The notes under the pieces: model-generated | Told to the model about the DNA's origin: nothing | Database searches by the model: none | The model's input: only the letters and a program-made list of their open reading frames with translations | Program-made: the position numbers and the translations under genes | Shown: positions 1-6,216 of the stretch, one piece after another | Numbering within the stretch: position 1 is the stretch's first letter | Layout: every line of letters starts with the position of its first letter | Source of the DNA: Desulfuromonadaceae bacterium | GTDB lineage: Bacteria; Desulfobacterota; Desulfuromonadia; Geobacterales; Pseudopelobacteraceae | DNA: 10,949 bases | Direction: 5' to 3' | NCBI GenBank assembly: GCA_028686145.1 | Contig: JAQUCQ010000080.1 | Span: forward strand, 1 to 10,949

Positions 1-25
1 ATTTTCCATCGGTAGCATGTTTTAG
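1..25 (+). CDS. bamA: C-terminal end of an outer-membrane beta-barrel protein, probably BamA (partial)
   Basis: Only the last seven codons are present. Read from base 2 they give FSIGSMF followed by TAG at 23-25. A C-terminal Phe with hydrophobic residues at -5 and -7 is the beta-signal pattern of outer-membrane barrels, and an F-x-I-G-x-x-(F/W) ending is typical of BamA/Omp85 proteins. In many Proteobacteria bamA lies directly upstream of skp and lpxD, which is the position seen here. The identification rests on seven residues plus gene order. Another Omp85-family or barrel protein cannot be excluded, and the 5' part lies outside the window. Confidence 0.65.
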
Positions 26-32
26 TAATTTT

Positions 33-62
33 GTGTCGGAGCGGTTCTTGCCGCTCCGACAC
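33..62 (+). terminator. Perfect 12-bp stem-loop between the barrel gene and skp; possible terminator or attenuator
   Basis: The arms at 33-44 and 51-62 (GTGTCGGAGCGG and its exact complement) enclose a 6-base loop. The stem is GC-rich and begins 8 bases after the upstream stop codon, as expected for an intrinsic terminator. The tail after the stem (CTTCTATTCAT) has only scattered T and no real U-tract, and the opposite strand has none either. Termination may therefore be partial, or the structure may act in mRNA 3'-end protection or processing, letting some transcription continue into skp. Confidence 0.5.
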
Positions 63-108
63 CTTCTATTCATACAGTTTTTAAGGGCATGATCGCCCAC
101 ACACATTT

Positions 109-115
109 AAAGGAG
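109..115 (+). promoter_or_regulatory. Strong Shine-Dalgarno site for skp
   Basis: AAAGGAG ends 8 bases before the ATG at 124. It is one of the best ribosome sites in the window and fits high expression of an abundant periplasmic chaperone. I could not find a convincing sigma-70 promoter in 63-108. Confidence 0.75.
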
Positions 116-123
116 AAGCATTC

Positions 124-639
124 ATGAAACGGATTATTCTGGCAGGTATCGTAGCGGCGTGCATTGCGTCAACATCTGTTTTTGCCGCTGACCTCAAACT
201 CGGCTATATCGACATGCAGCGTGCGCTGACAACTTCTGACGCAGGAAAAGAAGCGAAGGAACAGCTTGCGACCAAAGTCAAGAAATTCCAGGATGAGATC
301 AATGTAAAACAGGAAGAACTCAAAAAATTAAAAGAAGAGTTGGAAAAACAAGGAACAATGCTTTCTGATTCATCTCGTGCAGCTAAAGAGAAGGACTACC
401 AGAACAAACTGAAGGATTTTCAGCGTTTTACCAAGGATGCTCAGGACGAACTGCAGGGCAAGGACGAGGAGCTTACCCGCAGAATCTTGGAAGGGATGGA
501 GAAAGTTATCAAGGAATATGGCCAACAGAATGGCTACACCTTCATCTTTGTAAAGAACGAGAGCATGTTGTTTGTTGACGAGAAGGCTGATCTGACCGAT
601 GCCGTACTGAAGTTGTTCAATTCGAGCAGAAAGAAGTAA
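124..639 (+). CDS. skp: Periplasmic chaperone Skp/OmpH
   Basis: This is a 171-residue OmpH/Skp family protein; the E. coli protein is 161 residues including its signal. Residues 1-22 form a signal peptide: a short basic start (MKR), a hydrophobic core, and a cleavage region around SVFAA before DLK. The mature protein opens with the family strand LGYIDMQRAL. A long, strongly charged coiled-coil stretch follows (about residues 40-130, rich in Lys, Glu and Gln), corresponding to the arms of the trimeric cage. It ends with a YTFIFVKNESMLFVDEKADLT strand region and a short C-terminal helix. Skp binds unfolded outer-membrane proteins after Sec export and delivers them to the BAM complex, so a bamA neighbour upstream makes functional sense. 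The ATG has a good ribosome site, and the gene ends 4 bases before lpxD. Family assignment is firm; the client range is inferred. Confidence 0.93.
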   Translation: MKRIILAGIVAACIASTSVFAADLKLGYIDMQRALTTSDAGKEAKEQLATKVKKFQDEINVKQEELKKLKEELEKQGTMLSDSSRAAKEKDYQNKLKDFQRFTKDAQDELQGKDEELTRRILEGMEKVIKEYGQQNGYTFIFVKNESMLFVDEKADLTDAVLKLFNSSRKK

Positions 640-643
640 TATA

Positions 644-1696
644 ATGGCACTTACACGAACAGTTACAGAGCTTGCCGAGTATCTTGGCGGCATTGTGCAT
701 GGAGACGGGAATGTTACAATTTCCAGCCTGGGGCCACTCGACAGCGCCGGTCCTGACTCCCTGACATTTCTTGCAAACCCGAAATATGCTTCCAAGGTTG
801 CAGAAACGTCTGCCGGAGCTGTTCTTATGGCACCGGGCGCCGAGCGCTACGGGCGCACTATTATTGAAGTCGCCAACCCGTATCTCGGTTTTGCCAAATT
901 ACTGACACTTTTCTACACCAAACCACACGAAGCGGTAGGTGTGCTGCCGTCAGCAATTGTCAGCGATACGGCAACTATTGGCGAAGGAGCCAGTATTTAT
1001 CCTGGTGCCTGCATCGGTAAGAATGTTGTCGTCGGAGAGCGCACTGTCATTTATTCGGGAGCAGTACTCTATGACAACGTCATTATCGGCGAAGACTGCA
1101 CCATCCACGCAAACACTGTTATCCGTGAACGCTGCCGAATCGGCAACCGCTGCATTATTCAACCCGGAGCCGTAATCGGTTCTGACGGTTTCGGATATGC
1201 GCCCGATGGCAGCAGTTATTATCGCATCCCTCAGATCGGTATTGTCGTAGTTGAAGATGACGTGGAGATCGGGGCAAATACTTGCATAGACAGGGCAGCC
1301 ATTGAAGTGACACGAATTCGCCGCGGTACAAAACTAGACAATCTGGTGCAGATTGCCCACAATTGCCAAATTGGCGAAGACTGCATGATCGTATCTCAAG
1401 TTGGCATTTCAGGGAGTACAAAGATCGGCAATCATGTCACTCTGGCTGGTCAAGTCGGCGTCGCCGGCCATCTTACAATCGGTGACAATGTCGTGGTTGG
1501 GGCCCAATCCGGCGTACCCAGCTCATTGCCGGCAAATGCCGCCTATAGCGGTTCACCAACCATGCCGCATAAAGAATGGCTTAAATCCGCCATGACTGTG
1601 CCGCGGTTGCCGGAATTGAAAAAAACGGTTTCGACTCTTGAGAAGCGGGTTGCTGAGCTGGAAGCCAAATTAAAACTGATTAGCCAGGGGAGTTAA
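644..1696 (+). CDS. lpxD: UDP-3-O-(or 3-N-)acylglucosamine N-acyltransferase LpxD
   Basis: LpxD transfers a 3-hydroxyacyl chain from ACP to the 2-amino group of UDP-3-acyl-glucosamine, the third step of cytoplasmic lipid A synthesis. The protein has 350 residues (E. coli 341). It has an N-terminal uridine-binding domain (about 1-100, with LTFLANPKYAS at 40-50), a left-handed beta-helix of hexapeptide repeats (about 103-290), and a C-terminal helical segment (about 305-345, heptad-like). The catalytic His falls at residue 239 in VQIAHNCQIG, the same number as in E. coli, and a second conserved His is at 276 (GVAGHLTIG). The DGFGYA motif is at 181-186. The position equivalent to the E. coli chain-length residue Met290 is Gly290. 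If GnnA/GnnB act as proposed, its natural acceptor carries an amide-linked chain at position 3. The start codon lies 4 bases after the skp stop. Confidence 0.96.
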   Translation: MALTRTVTELAEYLGGIVHGDGNVTISSLGPLDSAGPDSLTFLANPKYASKVAETSAGAVLMAPGAERYGRTIIEVANPYLGFAKLLTLFYTKPHEAVGVLPSAIVSDTATIGEGASIYPGACIGKNVVVGERTVIYSGAVLYDNVIIGEDCTIHANTVIRERCRIGNRCIIQPGAVIGSDGFGYAPDGSSYYRIPQIGIVVVEDDVEIGANTCIDRAAIEVTRIRRGTKLDNLVQIAHNCQIGEDCMIVSQVGISGSTKIGNHVTLAGQVGVAGHLTIGDNVVVGAQSGVPSSLPANAAYSGSPTMPHKEWLKSAMTVPRLPELKKTVSTLEKRVAELEAKLKLISQGS

Positions 1697-1697
1697 T

Positions 1698-2141
1698 ATG
1701 CAATTGGATATCAACGAGATCATGAAAATCCTTCCGCATCGTTATCCATTTTTGATGGTTGACCGGATTATTGAAGGAGAACATGGGAAACGCTGCGTAG
1801 GCATAAAAAATATTACGATCAATGAACCGTTTTTTCAGGGGCACTTTCCCGGTCACCCGGTTATGCCGGGTGTTCTGATTATTGAGGCCATGGCTCAGGT
1901 GGCCGGCATCATGGCATATCTCGCTTCCGATGAAGCCACCCGCGCCAAGGTAACCTACTTTATGGCCATTGATAATGCCCGTTTCCGTAAACCGGTGATG
2001 CCCGGCGATCAGCTACGCATTGAGGTCACGACGACGATGAATCGCAGAGGTATCTGGGGAGTAGCCGGAAAAGCTTTTGTTGGTGACGCCCTAGTAACTG
2101 AAGCCGACCTCAAGGCAACGTTTGCGAACTCACCGGAATAA
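1698..2141 (+). CDS. fabZ: 3-hydroxyacyl-[acyl-carrier-protein] dehydratase FabZ
   Basis: This 147-residue single hot-dog fold enzyme dehydrates 3-hydroxyacyl-ACP to trans-2-enoyl-ACP in fatty acid elongation. The catalytic pair is visible in the segment from FQGHFPGHP to IIEAMAQ: His49 and Glu63, the same numbering as in Pseudomonas FabZ. The early LPHRYPFLMVDRI motif (about 12-24) is also typical. FabZ competes with LpxA and LpxD for the 3-hydroxyacyl-ACP pool, which explains its frequent place between lpxD and lpxA. The ATG is 1 base after the lpxD stop and has the ribosome site AGGGGAG at 1686-1692. After the stop there is a 47-bp gap to lpxA with only a weak, bulged inverted repeat (about 2143-2168). 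Confidence 0.96.
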   Translation: MQLDINEIMKILPHRYPFLMVDRIIEGEHGKRCVGIKNITINEPFFQGHFPGHPVMPGVLIIEAMAQVAGIMAYLASDEATRAKVTYFMAIDNARFRKPVMPGDQLRIEVTTTMNRRGIWGVAGKAFVGDALVTEADLKATFANSPE

Positions 2142-2188
2142 CACTCTATTCCTTTCAATAGCAGAGTAACATCACGGAGAAATTAATT

Positions 2189-2968
2189 ATGATCCACCCG
2201 ACTGCAATAATAGATTCATCAGCCTCCCTGGCGGCAGATGTGGAAGTAGGACCATACGCCATCATCGGCAAACATGTCACCATTAGCACTGGGACCACTG
2301 TCGGCGCTCATGCCGTCATAGGTGATTGGACTGAAATCGGCGAAAACAACCAAATTTTCTCCCAATCTTCCGTCGGTGCTCCTCCTCAGGATCTCAAATA
2401 CCGTGGAGAGGAGTGCTGGACCAGGATCGGCAACAACAATATGATTCGCGAATTTGCCACGATCCATCGCGGTACGACAACCGGTCACGCAGAGACGGTT
2501 ATCGGCAACGACAACCTCTTTATGGCCTATTCACACGTTGCTCATGACTGTATTGTTGGCAATGGAGTTGTTATGGCCAACGTAGCAACACTTGCCGGCC
2601 ATGTTACCATTGAAGACAATGTCATAATCGGCGGGTTGGTTGCCGTTCACCAGTTTTCCACAATTGGAAGAAATGCCATGATTGGCGGCGGTACAATGGT
2701 CGGCATGGACATCCTCCCCTATACGATCGCTACTTCCAGCAAAAGGGAAGCAAAACTGCGCGGGCTCAACCTTATTGGCCTCAAACGGCGTGGTTTTTCC
2801 GAAGAGACTATCAACAATCTGAAAAAAACCTATAAAACTCTTTTCATGGCAGGCTTGAAACTTCCCGACGCGATCATCCGGATAAAAAAAGAAATCAAGG
2901 ATTGCCCTGAAGTCAATTATCTGCTGGCTTTTATTGAAAATTCAAAACGCGGGATCTGTCGCGGATGA
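2189..2968 (+). CDS. lpxA: Acyl-ACP:UDP-GlcNAc (or UDP-GlcNAc3N) acyltransferase LpxA
   Basis: LpxA performs the first step of lipid A synthesis, acylating position 3 of UDP-GlcNAc. The 259-residue protein is a left-handed beta-helix (about 1-180) followed by a helical C-terminal domain with GLKRRGFS (197-204). The catalytic His is H119 in SHVAHD (E. coli H125). H116, H138 and H154 match E. coli H122, H144 and H160, and QDLKY at 67-71 is conserved. Gly167 aligns with the E. coli chain-length residue Gly173, which permits C14 or longer chains. Between the helix end and GLN194 the loop is two residues longer than in E. coli, and the position of E. coli Glu200 is Ile196. Next to gnnA/gnnB-like genes, this enzyme probably prefers the 3-amino sugar nucleotide. 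That preference is inferred from context, not shown by the sequence. The ribosome site GGAG at 2176-2179 precedes the ATG by 9 bases. Confidence 0.96.
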   Translation: MIHPTAIIDSSASLAADVEVGPYAIIGKHVTISTGTTVGAHAVIGDWTEIGENNQIFSQSSVGAPPQDLKYRGEECWTRIGNNNMIREFATIHRGTTTGHAETVIGNDNLFMAYSHVAHDCIVGNGVVMANVATLAGHVTIEDNVIIGGLVAVHQFSTIGRNAMIGGGTMVGMDILPYTIATSSKREAKLRGLNLIGLKRRGFSEETINNLKKTYKTLFMAGLKLPDAIIRIKKEIKDCPEVNYLLAFIENSKRGICRG

Positions 2969-3987
2969 GTGATCTAGTCCTTAAGAACGAAGTAAGTGCA
3001 GTAAAAGACCGCTCTTCTGCGAAAGAGACTCGGAAGACAGTTTCTGGCACACTAAGAACGGCTGTTATCGGAGTGGGTTATCTGGGTAACTTTCATGCCC
3101 AAAAATATGCCGCCATTCAGAATGTTGAGCTGGTCGGGGTTGTAGATAATGATTTGAAACGTGCATCAGAAATAGCCGCAGCCCTCGGAACTCAAGCATT
3201 CAGCGATCATCGCGATCTGATTGGTAAAGTAGATGCCGTCAGCGTTGTCGTTCCCACGCAGTTTCATTATGCAGTTGCCCGCGATTTTCTGGCCGCCGGA
3301 GTACATGTTCTGATCGAAAAGCCGATTACCGTAACCATTGAGGAAGCGGATGAGCTGATTGCGCTGGCAGAGAAGAATAAAGCGGTTTTTCAGGTTGGCC
3401 ACTTGGAACGATTTAACCCGGTTCTGCAGGCTCTGGACGGAGTACTTCAGGATCCACTCTTTGTAGAGTCAGTTCGGATTGCCCCTTTCAAACCGCGCGG
3501 CACAGATGTCAACGTAGTGCTGGACCTGATGATCCACGACATTGAAATTATCCAGCATCTTGTAAAATCTCCTGTAAAACGGGTTGATGCCGTTGGAGCT
3601 CCGGTCTTTACCGGCGAGGAAGACATTGCCAACGCCCGTATTGTGTTCGAAAACGGCTGTGTCGCCAATGTCACAGCCAGCCGTATCAGCCTGAAGAGTG
3701 AACGCAAGATGCGTATTTTTCAGCGTAATGCATATATTACCCTCGACTTTCAGAACCGCAAGATGCTGGTGGCTCAACAGGGAAGTGGCGAACTCTTCCC
3801 CGGCATCCCCAATGTCACGGTTAAAGAGCGGGAACTTGGTGAAGCCGATGCTCTCCGGAGTGAAATAGAATCATTCCTGACTGCGATTCGTGAGGGGAAA
3901 GAGCCCGAAGTAAGCGGCCGTGACGGCCGTATGGCGCTGGAAACAGCACTCAAAATCAATCTCAGCCTTGACAGGAGACCTTCATGA
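2965..3987 (+). CDS. gnnA: Gfo/Idh/MocA-family NAD-dependent dehydrogenase, GnnA-like UDP-GlcNAc 3-dehydrogenase
   Basis: The 340-residue protein has an N-terminal Rossmann fold with the dinucleotide motif VIGVGYLGNFHA (34-45), the acidic VVDND after the second strand (59-63), and the family EKP motif at 118-120. A GHLERFNP segment follows at 145-152, then HD (191-192) at the usual catalytic helix, then an alpha/beta substrate domain. In Acidithiobacillus ferrooxidans and Leptospira, GnnA oxidises the 3-hydroxyl of UDP-GlcNAc so that GnnB can install an amine. The same placement between lpxA and lpxB is known in A. ferrooxidans. The ATG overlaps the lpxA stop (ATGA) without a strong ribosome site. 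About 30 polar residues precede the Rossmann strand, and no in-frame ATG, GTG or TTG occurs before the glycine motif, so this start is the only good one. A WbpB-like enzyme acting on a uronate sugar nucleotide is the main alternative. Confidence 0.82.
   Translation: MSDLVLKNEVSAVKDRSSAKETRKTVSGTLRTAVIGVGYLGNFHAQKYAAIQNVELVGVVDNDLKRASEIAAALGTQAFSDHRDLIGKVDAVSVVVPTQFHYAVARDFLAAGVHVLIEKPITVTIEEADELIALAEKNKAVFQVGHLERFNPVLQALDGVLQDPLFVESVRIAPFKPRGTDVNVVLDLMIHDIEIIQHLVKSPVKRVDAVGAPVFTGEEDIANARIVFENGCVANVTASRISLKSERKMRIFQRNAYITLDFQNRKMLVAQQGSGELFPGIPNVTVKERELGEADALRSEIESFLTAIREGKEPEVSGRDGRMALETALKINLSLDRRPS
3973..3977 (+). promoter_or_regulatory. Shine-Dalgarno site for the aminotransferase gene
   Basis: AGGAG sits inside the end of the dehydrogenase gene, 6 bases before the ATG at 3984 that overlaps the dehydrogenase stop codon (ATGA). 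It supports this start and independent loading of ribosomes on top of coupling. Confidence 0.7.
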
Positions 3988-5078
3988 TACCGATGGTTGA
4001 TCTAAAAACCCAATATCACACTTTGAAAACCGAGATTGATCGTGCGGTTCTCGACGCAATTGAGAGCACTCAGTTTATTCTTGGCCCAAATGTGAGCGCA
4101 TTCGAGCAGGAGACAGCTGCATACCTTGGCGCCAAACATGCTGTTTCCTGTGCCTCCGGAACCGACGCGCTGCAGCTTGCCATCCTGGCAGCCGGCATCA
4201 AAGCGGGTGATGAAGTTATTACCACTCCTTTCACTTTTATCGCCACCGCTGAGGCAATCTGCTATGCGGGAGCCACTCCCATTTTTGTGGATATTGACCC
4301 CCAGACATTCAACATCGATCCGGCGTTGATTGAAGCGGCCATCACACCCCGCACCAAGGCAATTATACCAGTCCACCTTTTCGGGCAACCAGCCGACATG
4401 GCACCGATCAAAGCTATCTGCCTCAAACACCAACTGGTACTGATCGAAGACTGTGCGCAATCATTCGGCGCGGCTATTAATGCCACCATGACGGGAACCA
4501 TTGGTTCACTCGGCTGTTTCAGTTTTTTCCCCAGCAAGAATCTTGGCTGTTACGGTGACGGCGGACTGGTCACCTGTGCGACAGACGAACTGGCGGAGCA
4601 GATAAAGGTCCTTCGCAACCATGGCAGCCGTATACGTTATCACCACAGCGTCATTGGATACAACAGCCGTCTTGATGACATTCAAGCCGCAATCCTCCGA
4701 GTCAAACTAAAGCGAATTGATGACTTCAACGCCGGTCGTCGCCGCGTTGCCCACCTTTACTCTGAATTGCTTGGGGACATTGTTACAGTCCCGCATGAGG
4801 ATGGTACAGGCACTCACGTATATCACCAATATACCCTTTTAACAGACCGTCGTGACGCCATCATGGCAAGACTGTCTGAAAAACAGATTTCATCCGCGGT
4901 CTATTACCCCATCCCGCTCCACAAACAAGATGTCTTTGCCGATGCGTACGCCGGCTTAACTCTTCCGGTTGCCGAAGAGGTTGCCAGCCGCTGCATGTCA
5001 CTACCTGTTTATCCGGAAATGCCGGAAGAATCAGTACGTCAGGTAGTACAGACCATCCGAGAGGCACTGGTTGGATAA
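3984..5078 (+). CDS. gnnB: DegT/DnrJ/EryC1/StrS-family PLP aminotransferase, GnnB-like
   Basis: The protein has 364 residues and the full family signature. SGTDALQLA (58-66) binds the PLP phosphate, EDCAQ (155-159) carries the Asp156 that contacts the pyridine nitrogen, and the PLP lysine is K185 in FFPSKNLG with GDGG right after (191-194). YNSRLDDIQAA (226-236) is another hallmark. These enzymes aminate keto sugar nucleotides, usually with glutamate as donor. Paired with the preceding dehydrogenase, the expected reaction is UDP-3-keto-GlcNAc to UDP-GlcNAc3N (GnnB). The residues visible here do not separate GnnB from WbpE, WecE or ArnB homologues, so the assignment depends on the lpxA-lpxB context. 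The start overlaps the preceding stop by 4 bases, and its own end overlaps lpxB by 8 bases. Confidence 0.84.
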   Translation: MIPMVDLKTQYHTLKTEIDRAVLDAIESTQFILGPNVSAFEQETAAYLGAKHAVSCASGTDALQLAILAAGIKAGDEVITTPFTFIATAEAICYAGATPIFVDIDPQTFNIDPALIEAAITPRTKAIIPVHLFGQPADMAPIKAICLKHQLVLIEDCAQSFGAAINATMTGTIGSLGCFSFFPSKNLGCYGDGGLVTCATDELAEQIKVLRNHGSRIRYHHSVIGYNSRLDDIQAAILRVKLKRIDDFNAGRRRVAHLYSELLGDIVTVPHEDGTGTHVYHQYTLLTDRRDAIMARLSEKQISSAVYYPIPLHKQDVFADAYAGLTLPVAEEVASRCMSLPVYPEMPEESVRQVVQTIREALVG

Positions 5079-6216
5079 CAGCGCGTGCCGCATCATGATC
5101 GTAGCCGGCGAGGCATCAGGCGACATTTACGGAGCCGACCTCGTACGTGAGTCGTTAAAGCTTATTCCTGGTGCACATTTTTCGGGTATCGGCGGCGCAC
5201 GAATGCGCGAAGCCGGAGTCGAGACTCTGGTGGACTCCGGAGATATGGCAGTTGTCGGCCTGGTGGAGGTCATTAAGCACTTTGGCGTAATTTCAGCTGC
5301 TTTCATGAAGTTGAAACAGATCATACAGAATGACTCTCCCGATCTGTTGATCCTCATCGATTATCCAGGTTTCAACCTACGCCTGGCCAAGGTTGCAAAA
5401 AAGGCCGGCGTAAAAGTTCTGTACTACATCAGCCCGCAAATCTGGGCATGGCGCCAGGGACGGGTCAAAAAAATCGCCCGACTTGTTGACCACATGGCCG
5501 TGATACTTCCCTTCGAAGCACCTTTTTACCAACAAGCCGGGGTACCGGTCACCTTTGTCGGGCACCCGATGCTTGATCTGGTTACTGTTGTTATGGACCG
5601 CTCAGCCGCTGCAACAAGTTTCAATCTCGACCCGACACGCAAAATTGTCGGTCTTTTTCCCGGCAGCCGTCGCAACGAGATTGAAAAGTTACTGCCGGTG
5701 ATAATTGCGGCCGCCGTGAAACTGAAAGAACGATTTCCGGATATACAGTTCATCCTCCCCCTGGCCTCTACGCTCCAGAGAAATGACATTGCACCACTGC
5801 TAGCTGCAGCAAGTCTTGACGTAACCATTACCCGCGACCGAATCCATGACATGATCAGGGCATGCGATGCCGTTATTTCCGTTTCCGGCACGGTTACCCT
5901 TGAAATTGCCCTGGTGGGGACGCCGATGGTGATCATCTATAAATTGTCGCCTCTCACCTACCAACTTGCCAAACGATTGGTGAAGGTTCCTAATATCGGC
6001 CTCTGCAACATTGTGGCGGGTGAAACGGTGGTTCGCGAACTTATTCAGGAGCAGGCAAACCCTGAAGAAATTGCCGCCGAAGTCGGGGCAATCCTTGAGA
6101 ATATTCCATATCAAGAGACCATCCGCCAGAAACTTGGCAATGTACGTTCAAAGCTTGGCTTTGGAAATGCTAGTGCACGCGTGGCACAACTGGCATGCAA
6201 TCTAATGGAGAAATAA
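5071..6216 (+). CDS. lpxB: Lipid-A-disaccharide synthase LpxB
   Basis: LpxB (GT19) condenses UDP-2,3-diacylglucosamine with 2,3-diacylglucosamine 1-phosphate (lipid X) to form the beta-1,6 disaccharide on the cytoplasmic face of the inner membrane. With a TTG start the protein is 381 residues (E. coli 382). Visible motifs are VAGEASGD (11-18), LIDYPGFN (95-102), SPQIWAWR (121-128), VGHPMLD (163-169), FPGSRRNEIE (196-205), SGTVTLEIA (272-280) and PNIGLCNIVAGE (307-318). I chose TTG at 5071 because GAGG at 5061-5064 lies 6 bases upstream and it leaves the usual few residues before the first strand. The next ATG (5095) would begin only three residues before GEASGD and lacks a ribosome site. The gene overlaps the aminotransferase by 8 bases, and its stop shares one base with the msbA start. 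Confidence 0.95.
   Translation: MDNSACRIMIVAGEASGDIYGADLVRESLKLIPGAHFSGIGGARMREAGVETLVDSGDMAVVGLVEVIKHFGVISAAFMKLKQIIQNDSPDLLILIDYPGFNLRLAKVAKKAGVKVLYYISPQIWAWRQGRVKKIARLVDHMAVILPFEAPFYQQAGVPVTFVGHPMLDLVTVVMDRSAAATSFNLDPTRKIVGLFPGSRRNEIEKLLPVIIAAAVKLKERFPDIQFILPLASTLQRNDIAPLLAAASLDVTITRDRIHDMIRACDAVISVSGTVTLEIALVGTPMVIIYKLSPLTYQLAKRLVKVPNIGLCNIVAGETVVRELIQEQANPEEIAAEVGAILENIPYQETIRQKLGNVRSKLGFGNASARVAQLACNLMEK
6207..6210 (+). promoter_or_regulatory. Shine-Dalgarno site that sets the msbA start
   Basis: GGAG lies 5 bases before the ATG at 6216, which overlaps the lpxB TAA as TAATG. An ATG 21 bases further upstream (6195) is in frame but would place this site inside the coding region, so 6216 is preferred. 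Confidence 0.7.

Noticed and set aside
370..795. Minus-strand open frame of 141 codons across the skp/lpxD junction, and many other antisense frames
   Set aside because: They lie opposite strongly conserved genes, have no family resemblance and no ribosome site, and span real gene boundaries. They are shadows of the coding strand.
1854..1872. 7-bp stem with 5-base loop inside fabZ
   Set aside because: It is formed by codons for the conserved GHPVMPG active-site motif, so the pairing is most simply a by-product of protein conservation.
2142..2188. Possible terminator or promoter in the fabZ-lpxA gap
   Set aside because: Only a short bulged inverted repeat (about 2143-2168) without U-tract, and no recognisable -35/-10 pair. 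The gap seems to hold just the lpxA ribosome site.
3915..3932. Repeated CGGCCGT units in the dehydrogenase gene
   Set aside because: Two copies only, encoding the SGRDGR segment; no sign of an expanding repeat or a binding site.
6195..6215. Upstream in-frame ATG for msbA
   Set aside because: It would put the good ribosome site inside the gene and extend the overlap with lpxB; the start at 6216 gives 583 residues, nearly the E. coli length.
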